Shown in pieces: positions 23,970 through 31,430 of a stretch of 64,000 bases of DNA. A model generated the notes under the pieces. That model saw only the letters and a list, made by a program, of their open reading frames with translations, made no database searches and was not told the origin of the DNA. The DNA is taken from positions 62,001 to 126,000 of the forward strand of contig CADCEV010000004.1 of the NCBI GenBank assembly GCA_902800525.1. The letters are read 5' to 3'. Made by a program: the position numbers and the translations under genes. Source of the stretch: an uncultured Bacteroidales bacterium (GTDB lineage: Bacteria; Bacteroidota; Bacteroidia; Bacteroidales; Paludibacteraceae). How positions within the stretch are numbered: position 1 is the stretch's first letter; the number at the start of each line of letters is the position of its first letter.

Positions 23970-25628
23970 ATGAAAACCCAAGACAAGACGCAGGATTTGA
24001 GCAGATGCTCACAAATCAAGTTGATTGATTCTATTCTGAATGAGATGCGCGAAAAGGAGATGTGCGAAGAGAGTATCGAAGCCGCTAAACCCTATATCCG
24101 CGCTTTCGCAGAACGTGTCAATATGTCCGAAGAAGCGGCGATGATCTTCGCCGCATTCTTCGATTGCTTTACATACTCCCGGATTCGATATAAAGACATT
24201 GCCGGCTTCTACGAATGCAACCAAGTGACGATTCTGACCTATTGGCCCGCCATCAGCGAATTGGTGAAAAGGCAGTACTTGAACGAGTTCAAAGATTCCG
24301 ACGGCGAACAGTATTACAACATCCCGAACGAGGTGATTGAGGCTGTCCGCGAGAACAAAACCTATACGCCCAAGAACTACTCCAATATTTCGCTTGAGCA
24401 ATGGTTAGGAGAGTTGTGTATTCTGATGAACAAGAAGGATCACAGTCGGATTTCTTACGATAAGTTTGAGGAATGTCTGCTGCAGCTGATTAACGGCAAT
24501 CCACACCTTGTGATAGCTCGTGAGTTGGCGACAATCAAAGACAAGACGGATCTGATTATCTTTGCCGCCATGACAAATCTGTATATCCAGAACCATGACG
24601 AGCATATCATGCGAAGCGATTTGGAGGATCTCTTTGAGCACGCATGGGAAATGCGCAATCAAGCGCAACTGCTGGAATGCGGCAGCCATCCATTGCAGGA
24701 AGCCGGTTTGGTAGAACACAGCATCAGCGACGGACAGGCGGAGAAAAACGCGTGGATGTTGACTAAAAGTGCCAAAGAGCGGTTTCTGCAGGGTATAGAA
24801 ACCATCGCTTCTTCGGACGAAGACAGGTATGTCAAGACACCGGACACGATTGTGCCGAAACAGTTGTTCTTCAATCCCTCTGTCACTCGGCAAATAGCAC
24901 AACTGGAGTCCTTGCTGCAGGCGGATCAGTTCACGAAAGTGCAAGACAATCTGACCAAATATGGTATGCGGCGGGGATTTGCATGCATCTTCTACGGCGC
25001 ACCGGGAACAGGCAAAACGGAGACGGTGCTTCAGTTGGCGCACAGAACCGGACGCGGCATCATGACCGTCGATGTGCCTAATCTCCGCAGCAAATGGGTT
25101 GGCGATACGGAAAAGAACACTAAAGCCATCTTCGAGCGCTACCGCAATTATTGCAAACGGGCAGATTTGGCGCCGATCTTGCTGTTCAACGAAGCAGATG
25201 CCATCCTTTGCAAACGGAAAGAGGGTGCAGAAAACAGCGTCGATAAAATGGAGAATGCGATGCAGAACATCATTTTGCAGGAGTTGGAAACACTGGACGG
25301 AATACTAATCGCAACGACCAATCTCACCGGTAACTTAGACACGGCTTTTGAGCGTCGGTTCCTCTACAAGATAGAGTTTCCTAAGCCCACGCCAGAGGAA
25401 AGCAAACATATCTGGCATACCATGTTGCCGGAGATCTCCGAATCGCAGGCTTTCGAACTCGCGAAACAATATGCCTTCAGCGGCGGACAGATAGAGAACA
25501 TCGCCCGAAAGCAGATTGTGAATGCCGTCTTAACCGGAAACGAATCCATCGAAATGGAGTCTATCCGTGAAGCATGCAAAACAGAACTTTTTAAAGCCAG
25601 CAACACACGCAGAATTGGATTCTGCTAA
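23970..25628 (+). CDS. AAA-family ATPase
   Basis: 552 residues from the ATG at 23970; a GTG at 23937 is possible but would add an unlikely AT-rich start. The N-terminal ~330 residues are helical and probably bind a partner or substrate. The AAA module has Walker A GAPGTGKT at about 343-350, a Walker B in which the usual Asp is Asn (LLFNEADA), and an arginine-finger region DTAFERRFLYKIEF. Such CDC48-like single-module ATPases are common and usually remodel proteins or complexes. It is the largest gene of the right half of the accessory block. Substrate unknown. Confidence 0.8.
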   Translation: MKTQDKTQDLSRCSQIKLIDSILNEMREKEMCEESIEAAKPYIRAFAERVNMSEEAAMIFAAFFDCFTYSRIRYKDIAGFYECNQVTILTYWPAISELVKRQYLNEFKDSDGEQYYNIPNEVIEAVRENKTYTPKNYSNISLEQWLGELCILMNKKDHSRISYDKFEECLLQLINGNPHLVIARELATIKDKTDLIIFAAMTNLYIQNHDEHIMRSDLEDLFEHAWEMRNQAQLLECGSHPLQEAGLVEHSISDGQAEKNAWMLTKSAKERFLQGIETIASSDEDRYVKTPDTIVPKQLFFNPSVTRQIAQLESLLQADQFTKVQDNLTKYGMRRGFACIFYGAPGTGKTETVLQLAHRTGRGIMTVDVPNLRSKWVGDTEKNTKAIFERYRNYCKRADLAPILLFNEADAILCKRKEGAENSVDKMENAMQNIILQELETLDGILIATTNLTGNLDTAFERRFLYKIEFPKPTPEESKHIWHTMLPEISESQAFELAKQYAFSGGQIENIARKQIVNAVLTGNESIEMESIREACKTELFKASNTRRIGFC

Positions 25629-25634
25629 ACAATT

Positions 25635-25886
25635 ATGAAACAGCATTACACCCAAGCCGAAAAAGAGGTATATAAAGCTGAGCAAGAGCTCATTAAAGCC
25701 GCGCATGAACGGTTTGATACCTTCATGTCCGAGCATGGATGGACGAAGTACCATCTCTTCATGCGCGGTTCGAAATGGACGAAAGATGCCGACACTATCA
25801 TCCATGATAGAGACGGCTGGCACCTGAACGGACAAAACATAACCGAGAAAGAATTTTACCAATACATCCAATATCCCGAATCATGA
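25635..25886 (+). CDS. Small protein of unknown function
   Basis: 83 residues, charged, with a helical start (YTQAEKEVYKAEQELIKAAH) and an aromatic-rich end (DGWHLNGQNITEKEFYQY). It starts 6 bases after the AAA ATPase and overlaps the next gene by four bases (ATGA), so the three are probably one operon. Confidence 0.5.
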   Translation: MKQHYTQAEKEVYKAEQELIKAAHERFDTFMSEHGWTKYHLFMRGSKWTKDADTIIHDRDGWHLNGQNITEKEFYQYIQYPES

Positions 25887-26140
25887 CAGACGAAGAATTT
25901 ACCAAAGAGCAGATGGACGAACAGCGCAAAGAGGTATCCCGATTGCGGAGTGAGCTGAAAGCCTTCAATAAAGCGCGTGCAGCCATGTCCAAAGAAGACA
26001 AAGAGCGCACCCGTCAGCAAGCCAAAGACTTGCAAGACCAATATGACCATGCGTTAGGGAGGTTATATACCATGCGGAATTATTTCCTCTGGAACCATGG
26101 TGTTGACCGCGAGTACATCTCCGCATATACTGACGATTGA
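25883..26140 (+). CDS. Small coiled-coil protein of unknown function
   Basis: 85 residues, mostly a charged coiled coil (EQRKEVSRLRSELKAFNKAR), ending in YTMRNYFLWNHGVDREYISAYTDD. Start overlaps the preceding stop in an ATGA. Last gene before the repeat-rich, gene-poor stretch. Confidence 0.5.
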   Translation: MTDEEFTKEQMDEQRKEVSRLRSELKAFNKARAAMSKEDKERTRQQAKDLQDQYDHALGRLYTMRNYFLWNHGVDREYISAYTDD

Positions 26141-26189
26141 CCCCTACTCTTCTCTGTGCATGTCCAAATTTGCCCTCTATAAAAATTTG
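26141..26189. other. Start of gene-poor stretch
   Basis: No gene from here to 26801. The stretch 26190-26482 holds three repeat hairpin units; 26483-26746 shows a weak ~22-base repeat near 26589-26632 (GGAAACCGATTCAAACGG against CCGAAACGACTCAAACTG) and otherwise nothing I can assign. Confidence 0.6.
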
Positions 26190-26296
26190 CATTGAGATTC
26201 TTGAGACACTTGAGACACTTTTATCTAATTTGCTCATTTTTAGATGAATCGTTACTCATGGAGATCCCAACTGCCTCAACTGTCTCACATCATTTT
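26190..26296. repeat. Nonamer hairpin unit 1 (core TTGAGACAC)
   Basis: Left arm: three 9-base copies (TTGAGATTC, TTGAGACAC, TTGAGACAC) at 26192-26218. Right arm, inverted: two copies (TGAGACAGT type when read in reverse) at 26269-26287. The unit is preceded by AAAATTTGCA and ends in CACATCATTTTTT, as does unit 3. Confidence 0.7.
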
Positions 26297-26299
26297 TTG

Positions 26300-26382
26300 T
26301 ATTGACCGTTTTGACCGTATTGACCGTTTCTTCCTAATTTGGTCAAAACGGTCAATACGGTCAATGTGGTCATGTTTTTTTT
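26300..26382. repeat. Nonamer hairpin unit 2 (core TTGACCGTN)
   Basis: Left arm: TTGACCGTT, TTGACCGTA, TTGACCGTT (26302-26328). A spacer of about 12 bases follows. The right arm (26341-26374) is the inverted equivalent with about three and a half copies. It ends in CATGTTTTTTTT, similar to the other units. Long perfect pairing is possible (for example TTGACCGTTTTGACC region with GGTCAAAACGGTCAA). Confidence 0.75.
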
Positions 26383-26403
26383 ATCGCTCATTACCAAACA
26401 TTA

Positions 26404-26487
26404 AAATTTGCACTGGCATAAATGGCATAAGTGGCATAAATTTCCCGATTTTATGCCGTTTCTGCCACTTCTGCCACATCATTTTTT
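26404..26487. repeat. Nonamer hairpin unit 3 (core TGGCATAAN)
   Basis: Left arm: TGGCATAAA, TGGCATAAG, TGGCATAAA (26413-26440). Right arm: inverted TGGCAGAAG, TGGCAGAAA, CGGCATAA (26451-26477). Preceded by AAAATTTGCAC and followed by CACATCATTTTTT as in unit 1. Confidence 0.75.
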
Positions 26488-26746
26488 AATGAATCAGCTA
26501 AAATTGGCTGATAAATCGTTAGTTCTTCTTATATATTCTTAGTCATTCGTTAACCATTCTCGGACCTATTACGTACCCTGAACGGACCCGGAAACCGATT
26601 CAAACGGATCTCCGAAACGACTCAAACTGTACGTACACGTCCGTAATGGTCGCGAGATGGTCACGGAAATGAAAGCTAAATAATCGCTAAACACACACTC
26701 AATACCTGCTAAAATGACGAAAAAAAGCAACAAAAAAGCCGCGACT

Positions 26747-26778
26747 CTTGCATATGTCAAAAAAAAGCAGTAATTTTG
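26747..26778 (+). promoter_or_regulatory. Promoter of the zeta-toxin-like remnant
   Basis: CTTGCATATGTC at 26747 and TAATTTTG at 26771-26778 with a 20-base gap. A clear GAAGGAG site at 26795-26801 precedes the ATG at 26802; such a strong site is rare in this window. Confidence 0.7.
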
Positions 26779-26801
26779 CAGGCAAAATTGGTTTGAAGGA
26801 G

Positions 26802-26976
26802 ATGCAACACCCCAATTTATATATCATCGCAGGACCTAATGGAGCCGGCAAAACAACGGCATCATTCAGTCTATTGCCGGACGTGTTGCATTGCCTCAAT
26901 TTTGTGAATGCAGACAAGAAATGTGGAACCAATTAAAGCAAAATATATGAGCGAACGTGAATTTGATGTGGAGAAG
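26802..26976 (+). pseudogene. Zeta-toxin-like ATPase/kinase remnant with internal deletion
   Basis: The first ~40 residues (HPNLYIIAGPNGAGKTTASF, then LLPDVLHCLNFVNAD) are the N-terminus of a zeta-toxin-like P-loop protein, whose full length I expect to be about 190-200 residues. The frame then meets a stop at 26934. In another frame, starting near 26918, EMWNQLKQNI ends at a TGA; it looks like the C-terminal end of the same family. So about 400 bases seem to be missing and the two ends are joined out of frame. A following ATG (26947) gives MSEREFDVEK before a stop; a frameshift there would continue VKYVDPFTVAI, so a second decayed gene is possible. Confidence 0.7.
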
Positions 26977-27028
26977 TGAAATACGTGGATCCGTTCACGG
27001 TTGCTATTTAAAGGCTTGAAAGCCGTTA

Positions 27029-27084
27029 AATTGTTAAATTGTTAAATTGTTAAGCTGTTAAATTGTTAAATCGTTAAAACACTA
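27029..27084. repeat. TTAAATTG direct repeat before pfp
   Basis: Seven 8-base copies (TTAAATTG with variants TTAAGCTG, TTAAATCG, TTAAAAC) adjoin each other, ending 13 bases before the pfp start codon. A shorter block of the same repeat stands at 32943-32978 between two pigment genes. Confidence 0.85.
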
Positions 27085-27096
27085 AAATATACAATT

Positions 27097-28749
27097 ATGC
27101 AAAAAAGTCCATTACAAATTGCGCGTCAGGCTTATAAGCCGAAGATGCCGGTAGCTTTGCAAGGAGCCGTTCGTCTTGTTGAAGGCGAGAAAACTCAATC
27201 CGTAGCAGACCAAGAGGAGATTCAGAAACTCTTCCCGAACACATACGGTCTGCCGCTTATTACCATGGAACCCACCACGGGCGAGAACAAATGTGCTGAG
27301 CCGTTCAATGTCGGTGTGATCCTCTCCGGCGGTCAGGCTCCCGGCGGTCACAACGTCATCAGCGGTCTCTATGACGGTCTGAAAGCACTCAATCCGGAGA
27401 ACAAACTGTACGGATTCCTCGGCGGTCCTTCCGGTCTGATCGACGGCAAATATCAGGAGTTGACAGGTGCTATCATCGACGAGTACCGCAACACCGGCGG
27501 TTTCGATATCATCGGTTCGGGTCGTACCAAACTGGAGGAGACCTGGCAGTTTGACAATGGTATCGAGATCTGCAACAAACTGGGAATCAAGGCAGTAGTG
27601 ATCATCGGTGGTGACGACTCGAACACCAACGCTTGCGTGCTCGCTGAGTACTATCTGCAGAAGAAATGCGGCATTCAGGTCATCGGTTGCCCGAAGACCA
27701 TCGACGGCGACCTCAAGAACGAGATGATCGAGACTTCTTTCGGTTTCGACACTGCTTGCAAGGTCTATTCCGAGCTCATCGGTAACATCCAGCGCGATGC
27801 TAACTCCGCTAAGAAATACTGGCACTTCATCCGCCTCATGGGCCGTTCCGCAAGCCATATTGCCCTCGAGTGCGCGCTCCAAAGTCAGCCGAATATCTGC
27901 CTCATCTCCGAGGAAGTAGAGGCGAAGAAAATGACGCTGAACGAGATCGTTGAGGGTATCGTCAAGGTGATCGTAGCCCGTGCGAACGCAGGTCTGAACT
28001 TCGGAACAGTGCTGATTCCGGAAGGTCTGATCGAGTTCATTCCGGCTATGCGTGTCCTCATTCAGGAGCTCAACGACATGCTGGCCAACAACGAGGAGTT
28101 CACTTCGCTCGACGGCGACGACGCTAAACGCGAATACGTGAAGTCCATGCTGACACCGGCTTCCTGCGACCTCTTCCGCTCGCTGCCGAAGGGTATCGCC
28201 AAACAGCTCACGCTCGACCGTGACCCCCACGGAAACGTCATGGTATCGCAGATCGAGACCGAGAAACTGCTCATCGAAATGGTACAGAAACGTCTCGCTG
28301 TCCTCAAAGCAAACGGCGAGTACAAAGGTAAGTTCTCTGCTCTTAACCACTTCTTCGGCTACGAAGGCCGTTGCGCTATCCCGTCGAACTTCGATGCAGA
28401 CTACTGCTACTCGATCGGCGTGAACGCTACGCACCTCATCGCAGCAGGCAAGACCGGATACATGTCGCTCGTTCGCAACCTCACCAAGCCTGCTGCTGAG
28501 TGGATCGCAGGTGGTGTGCCTATCACGATGATGATGAACATGGAGAAACGTAACGGTAAGATGAAACCGGTTATCCAGAAGGCTCTCGTGGACCTCAACG
28601 GCAAACCGTTCCAGTATCTCCAGGCTCATCGCGAGGCGTGGGCTGATCCCGAGACCAGTTACATCTATCCGGGTCCGATCCAGTACTACGGTCCGACCGA
28701 GGTCTGCGATCAACCGACACGCACTTTGTTGCTCGAAAGAGGCAAATAA
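27097..28749 (+). CDS. pfp: Diphosphate-fructose-6-phosphate 1-phosphotransferase (PPi-PFK)
   Basis: 550 residues, cytoplasmic. It phosphorylates fructose 6-phosphate with pyrophosphate, reversibly, in glycolysis/gluconeogenesis. Diagnostic stretches: [20 protein letters not shown] (about 70-89), [11 protein letters not shown] (about 108), GGDDSNTNA (about 169, Asp pattern of PPi enzymes rather than the ATP-type GGDGS), [10 protein letters not shown] (about 199) and [14 protein letters not shown] (about 248). Length fits the long PPi-PFK class common in Bacteroidota. The long reverse-strand open frame through the gene is a composition shadow. Confidence 0.97.
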   Translation: MQKSPLQIARQAYKPKMPVALQGAVRLVEGEKTQSVADQEEIQKLFPNTYGLPLITMEPTTGENKCAEPFNVGVILSGGQAPGGHNVISGLYDGLKALNPENKLYGFLGGPSGLIDGKYQELTGAIIDEYRNTGGFDIIGSGRTKLEETWQFDNGIEICNKLGIKAVVIIGGDDSNTNACVLAEYYLQKKCGIQVIGCPKTIDGDLKNEMIETSFGFDTACKVYSELIGNIQRDANSAKKYWHFIRLMGRSASHIALECALQSQPNICLISEEVEAKKMTLNEIVEGIVKVIVARANAGLNFGTVLIPEGLIEFIPAMRVLIQELNDMLANNEEFTSLDGDDAKREYVKSMLTPASCDLFRSLPKGIAKQLTLDRDPHGNVMVSQIETEKLLIEMVQKRLAVLKANGEYKGKFSALNHFFGYEGRCAIPSNFDADYCYSIGVNATHLIAAGKTGYMSLVRNLTKPAAEWIAGGVPITMMMNMEKRNGKMKPVIQKALVDLNGKPFQYLQAHREAWADPETSYIYPGPIQYYGPTEVCDQPTRTLLLERGK

Positions 28750-28766
28750 GAATGTACAAAGGAACA

Positions 28767-29396
28767 ATGTACAAAGTACAAAGGGGCATTGTTTTGCTCC
28801 TTTGTATGGTATGCAGTTTTTCCCTGTCCGCACAAGATTTCTCTGCGGACAGGGAATTATTCGCTGCTTACCAACGGGAAGACATGACGGTTTGGCAGGC
28901 ATATATCGATGCAGTTGCTACGGATTCGCCTGTGAACACACATCTTTTGGTGTACGAATACGGCTTCTGCGGCTACATCGTAGCAGAGGCGAAAAAAGAA
29001 GGGAAAGAGGCATTGATGCCGGAAGCCAAACGGTATGTAAAACAGTTCAAAGAGCACGTGGAAGCGCTGAAAACGCAGTTACCGGCAGGTCATTACGAGA
29101 TGTACAAATCGGCGGTGTATGTGTTCGAGTTGCGGCTTCACGAGTCTCTTCATCCGCTCAAAGCGATGGATTTGGCGAAGAAAGCGACGCAGTTAGCGCC
29201 GGAAGATCCGATGACGCTGACCTATTACGGCACTTCCCTGTTCTACGCGCCCAAAGCGTTTGGCAACAAGAAAGAGGCTTACAAATGGTTTGAGAAAGCC
29301 TCTGTCTATTTTGCAGACCCTAAATGGGAATATTGCTGGCTTAGAGAAGCCAATGAGATGTATAAAAATAGCTGTTTGAAATATTTTAAGCGATAA
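28767..29396 (+). CDS. Exported TPR-type protein of unknown function
   Basis: About 209 residues from the ATG at 28767; an in-frame ATG at 28752 is equally possible because ATGTACAAAG is duplicated. A signal peptide ends near SLSAQDFS. The body is helical with an LAKKATQLAPEDPMTLTYYG segment and KEAYKWFEKASVYFADP, which look like TPR repeats. Periplasmic scaffold or carbohydrate-related role is possible; no partner is evident. It follows pfp by a few bases and may share its mRNA. Confidence 0.65.
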   Translation: MYKVQRGIVLLLCMVCSFSLSAQDFSADRELFAAYQREDMTVWQAYIDAVATDSPVNTHLLVYEYGFCGYIVAEAKKEGKEALMPEAKRYVKQFKEHVEALKTQLPAGHYEMYKSAVYVFELRLHESLHPLKAMDLAKKATQLAPEDPMTLTYYGTSLFYAPKAFGNKKEAYKWFEKASVYFADPKWEYCWLREANEMYKNSCLKYFKR

Positions 29397-29399
29397 AAA

Positions 29400-29431
29400 T
29401 TTGCATATATCAAAAAAAAGTTGTACCTTTG
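29400..29431 (+). promoter_or_regulatory. Promoter of the second BspA-like gene
   Basis: TTTGCATATATC at 29400 and TACCTTTG at 29424-29431, 20-base gap. A ~60-base leader leads to the ATG at 29493. Confidence 0.85.
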
Positions 29432-29492
29432 CAGCGAATTAGGAAACACGTGATCGTTTCCAATATTGTTTCACCTTAAAATAATAAACATT

Positions 29493-30782
29493 ATGAAAAA
29501 ATTTTTCTCCATTTTAGTGACGTTAGTGCTTACATCCGCACTCGCGCACGCCGCCTTTGATTTCAGTTATACCTATTTGGGAATAACTTTGGGCTATTCG
29601 TTCGTAGAAGGAACCACTAATGAAGTAATGGTCTCTCCTGAACTGAGTTCTTACACAAGCGGGTCAAGCAACGCTACCGGCACGTTTTATAGCACAGTTA
29701 ATGCCAAAAATGGTGCGAGTTTTCCTGCGAACAAAAATGTTGTTATTCCGGACACAGTGGAATACAACGGTGAAAAATTTGCGGTAACGGGTATTGGTGC
29801 AAATGCTTTTTTTGCAACCAGTTATAGCACTTCAAGTGGCGGTTCTGGTTCTTCTTCTAAAAAAATGATTAAATCAATTATTATCCCACGAACAGTTAAG
29901 CGTATTGAGGAAAGAGCTTTCTACGGCGCATTCCAGGCGGATAATTATTCTTCTACTACAGTACACTATGTAACCATACCCGAGAACGTAGAATATATCG
30001 GTGCACAGGCCTTTGCAGGAAACAATCTTAATATCACATGGCTTGCGAAAGCATGCACGATAGATCCCACTGCTTTTGAGTCTAACGTCATAAAAGATCT
30101 GACTTTTGGCACCATGGTCGAAGAAGTTCCTGCCTATTTATGCGCAAACAACACGAATATAACGGAAATCACCTTACCATATAACGTGCGCAAAATAGGT
30201 GATTATGCATTCTATTTCTGCTCCAAACTGCGTCGTATCGGTATGGGAGAGAGTTTGCAGGAAATCGGAGCGTACGCCTTCCAGGAATGTATCGCACTCA
30301 ATGAGATTGTCTGTGCGGCAACTGTTCCTCCGGTAGCCGCTCCTCATGCCTTTGAGAATGTGCCCATTAATGCTACCATGGAAGTACCTTGCGGCAGTGT
30401 GAATGCCTATGCGACAGCAGATGAATGGAAATATTTCTGGTACTTCACCGAGACGATTCTTTACAAGGCTACCGTATTGGTAGAGGATGATCAGCAAGGA
30501 TCTGCGTCTGTTGAATATGATTGTGCTCAAGCCACTTTCCGGGCAGCTCCGAACGAAGGTTTCAAGTTTAAGGAATGGAGTAACGGACGGACGGACAATC
30601 CGCTTACCATGGCCATGACAGGCAACATCGAACTGACCGCTACGTTTGAGGCCGTTCAATCCCCCATGGGAACAGAAGAAACACTCATTCAGGATTCACC
30701 GGTTAAGTTCCTCCAAAACGGTCAACTCCTCATCGAGAAAAACGGAGTTCTTTACAACGCACAAGGAGCTGTTGTGAAGTAA
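29493..30782 (+). CDS. Secreted BspA-like leucine-rich-repeat protein
   Basis: 429 residues. The ATG at 29493 gives a clean signal peptide (MKKFFSILVTLVLTSALAHA). LRR_5-type repeats run from about 80 to 285 (for example IPRTVKRIEERAFYG, VTIPENVEYIGAQAFAG, LPYNVRKIGDYAFYFCSKL). A divergent InlB-B-type repeat (about 328-388; FKEWSNGRTDNPLTMAMTGN) follows. The last ~25 residues (KFLQNGQLLIEKNGVLYNAQ plus GAVVK) repeat the tail pattern of the protein at 1-474. Surface location is likely; binding partner unknown. Own promoter and terminator, so a single-gene unit. Confidence 0.85.
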   Translation: MKKFFSILVTLVLTSALAHAAFDFSYTYLGITLGYSFVEGTTNEVMVSPELSSYTSGSSNATGTFYSTVNAKNGASFPANKNVVIPDTVEYNGEKFAVTGIGANAFFATSYSTSSGGSGSSSKKMIKSIIIPRTVKRIEERAFYGAFQADNYSSTTVHYVTIPENVEYIGAQAFAGNNLNITWLAKACTIDPTAFESNVIKDLTFGTMVEEVPAYLCANNTNITEITLPYNVRKIGDYAFYFCSKLRRIGMGESLQEIGAYAFQECIALNEIVCAATVPPVAAPHAFENVPINATMEVPCGSVNAYATADEWKYFWYFTETILYKATVLVEDDQQGSASVEYDCAQATFRAAPNEGFKFKEWSNGRTDNPLTMAMTGNIELTATFEAVQSPMGTEETLIQDSPVKFLQNGQLLIEKNGVLYNAQGAVVK

Positions 30783-30800
30783 GAAGGTCGTAAATAAGAA

Positions 30801-30828
30801 AAAAAGCGCATTTCGGTGCGCTTTTTTC
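30801..30828 (+). terminator. Terminator after the BspA-like gene
   Basis: Eleven-pair stem AAAAAAGCGCA / TGCGCTTTTTT with a six-base loop TTTCGG. The A/T symmetry means it could work in both directions. Confidence 0.9.
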
Positions 30829-30838
30829 GTATTTTTAT

Positions 30839-30869
30839 TTGCATATATGCAAAAAAAGTTGTACCTTTG
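30839..30869 (+). promoter_or_regulatory. Promoter of the pigment operon
   Basis: The perfect palindrome TTGCATATATGCAA (30839-30852) carries the upstream element and TACCTTTG stands at 30862-30869 with the usual 20-base gap. The first gene starts at 30900 and the ammonia-lyase three bases after it; no other promoter of this quality occurs until 49665, so this probably drives the whole run of overlapping genes. Confidence 0.8.
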
Positions 30870-30899
30870 CAACCTATTTTGTAAACAAATGAGAGTGTT

Positions 30900-31427
30900 A
30901 TGAAAAAAATTGTAGTTTTTCTGTGTGTTTTAGCATGCACAATGAGCCTTTTTGCTCAGGAAAATACGGCTGTTACGTCCGCTCCGTCCGGGATTATCAC
31001 CAAAGTGGATGACAACTACATTTTGGGTGACAAGACGATGAGCAAAGAGGAGTATCTGACGTTTATTCAGCAGAACTGCACGGAGGCGTGGGAAAGTTAC
31101 CAAAAAGGTAACAAGTTATGGAATACCGGTTGGGGTCTTTTGGGAGCCGGAATCGGTACATTCGTAGTCGGAACGGCGGTATATGGTGTGGGCGTATATA
31201 ACTACACCATCGGAAATAAGACACCGGCACTAATAGGCAGCGGCGCTGCGGTCATGGCTGTCGGATCCGGTCTGATGGCAGGTTCTATTCCATGCTTGAT
31301 CGTCGGAGGAATAAAACGCAATAATTCACACGAGGTTTATAACGAAATAAAACGGCAAAACGGCATGGCTGTAACGTTCGGTATTCAACCGGCGGCAAAT
31401 GGTTTGGCTATGGTCATGCAATTCTAA
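30900..31427 (+). CDS. Small membrane protein at the head of the pigment operon
   Basis: 175 residues. Signal peptide (MKKIVVFLCVLACTMSLFAQ), then a soluble ~60-residue part and two Gly-rich hydrophobic segments (about 82-104, GAGIGTFVVGTAVYGVGVY, and about 112-138). The 3-base gap to the ammonia-lyase start makes it the first gene of that operon, so it may belong to pigment placement in the envelope. Family not recognised. Confidence 0.6.
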   Translation: MKKIVVFLCVLACTMSLFAQENTAVTSAPSGIITKVDDNYILGDKTMSKEEYLTFIQQNCTEAWESYQKGNKLWNTGWGLLGAGIGTFVVGTAVYGVGVYNYTIGNKTPALIGSGAAVMAVGSGLMAGSIPCLIVGGIKRNNSHEVYNEIKRQNGMAVTFGIQPAANGLAMVMQF

Positions 31428-31430
31428 AGA

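Noticed and set aside
8174-26140. Integrative element with defined ends
   Set aside because: The block looks accessory, but no integrase, transposase or flanking attachment repeat was found; the duplicated hairpins flank only the HTH/kinase pair.
26190-26487. CRISPR-like or integron attachment sites
   Set aside because: No spacer-repeat layout, no integrase and no cassette genes; the units are inverted nonamer repeats.
27112-28902. 596-codon open frame on the reverse strand across pfp
   Set aside because: Same reason: a shadow of the pfp reading frame, without domain signals.
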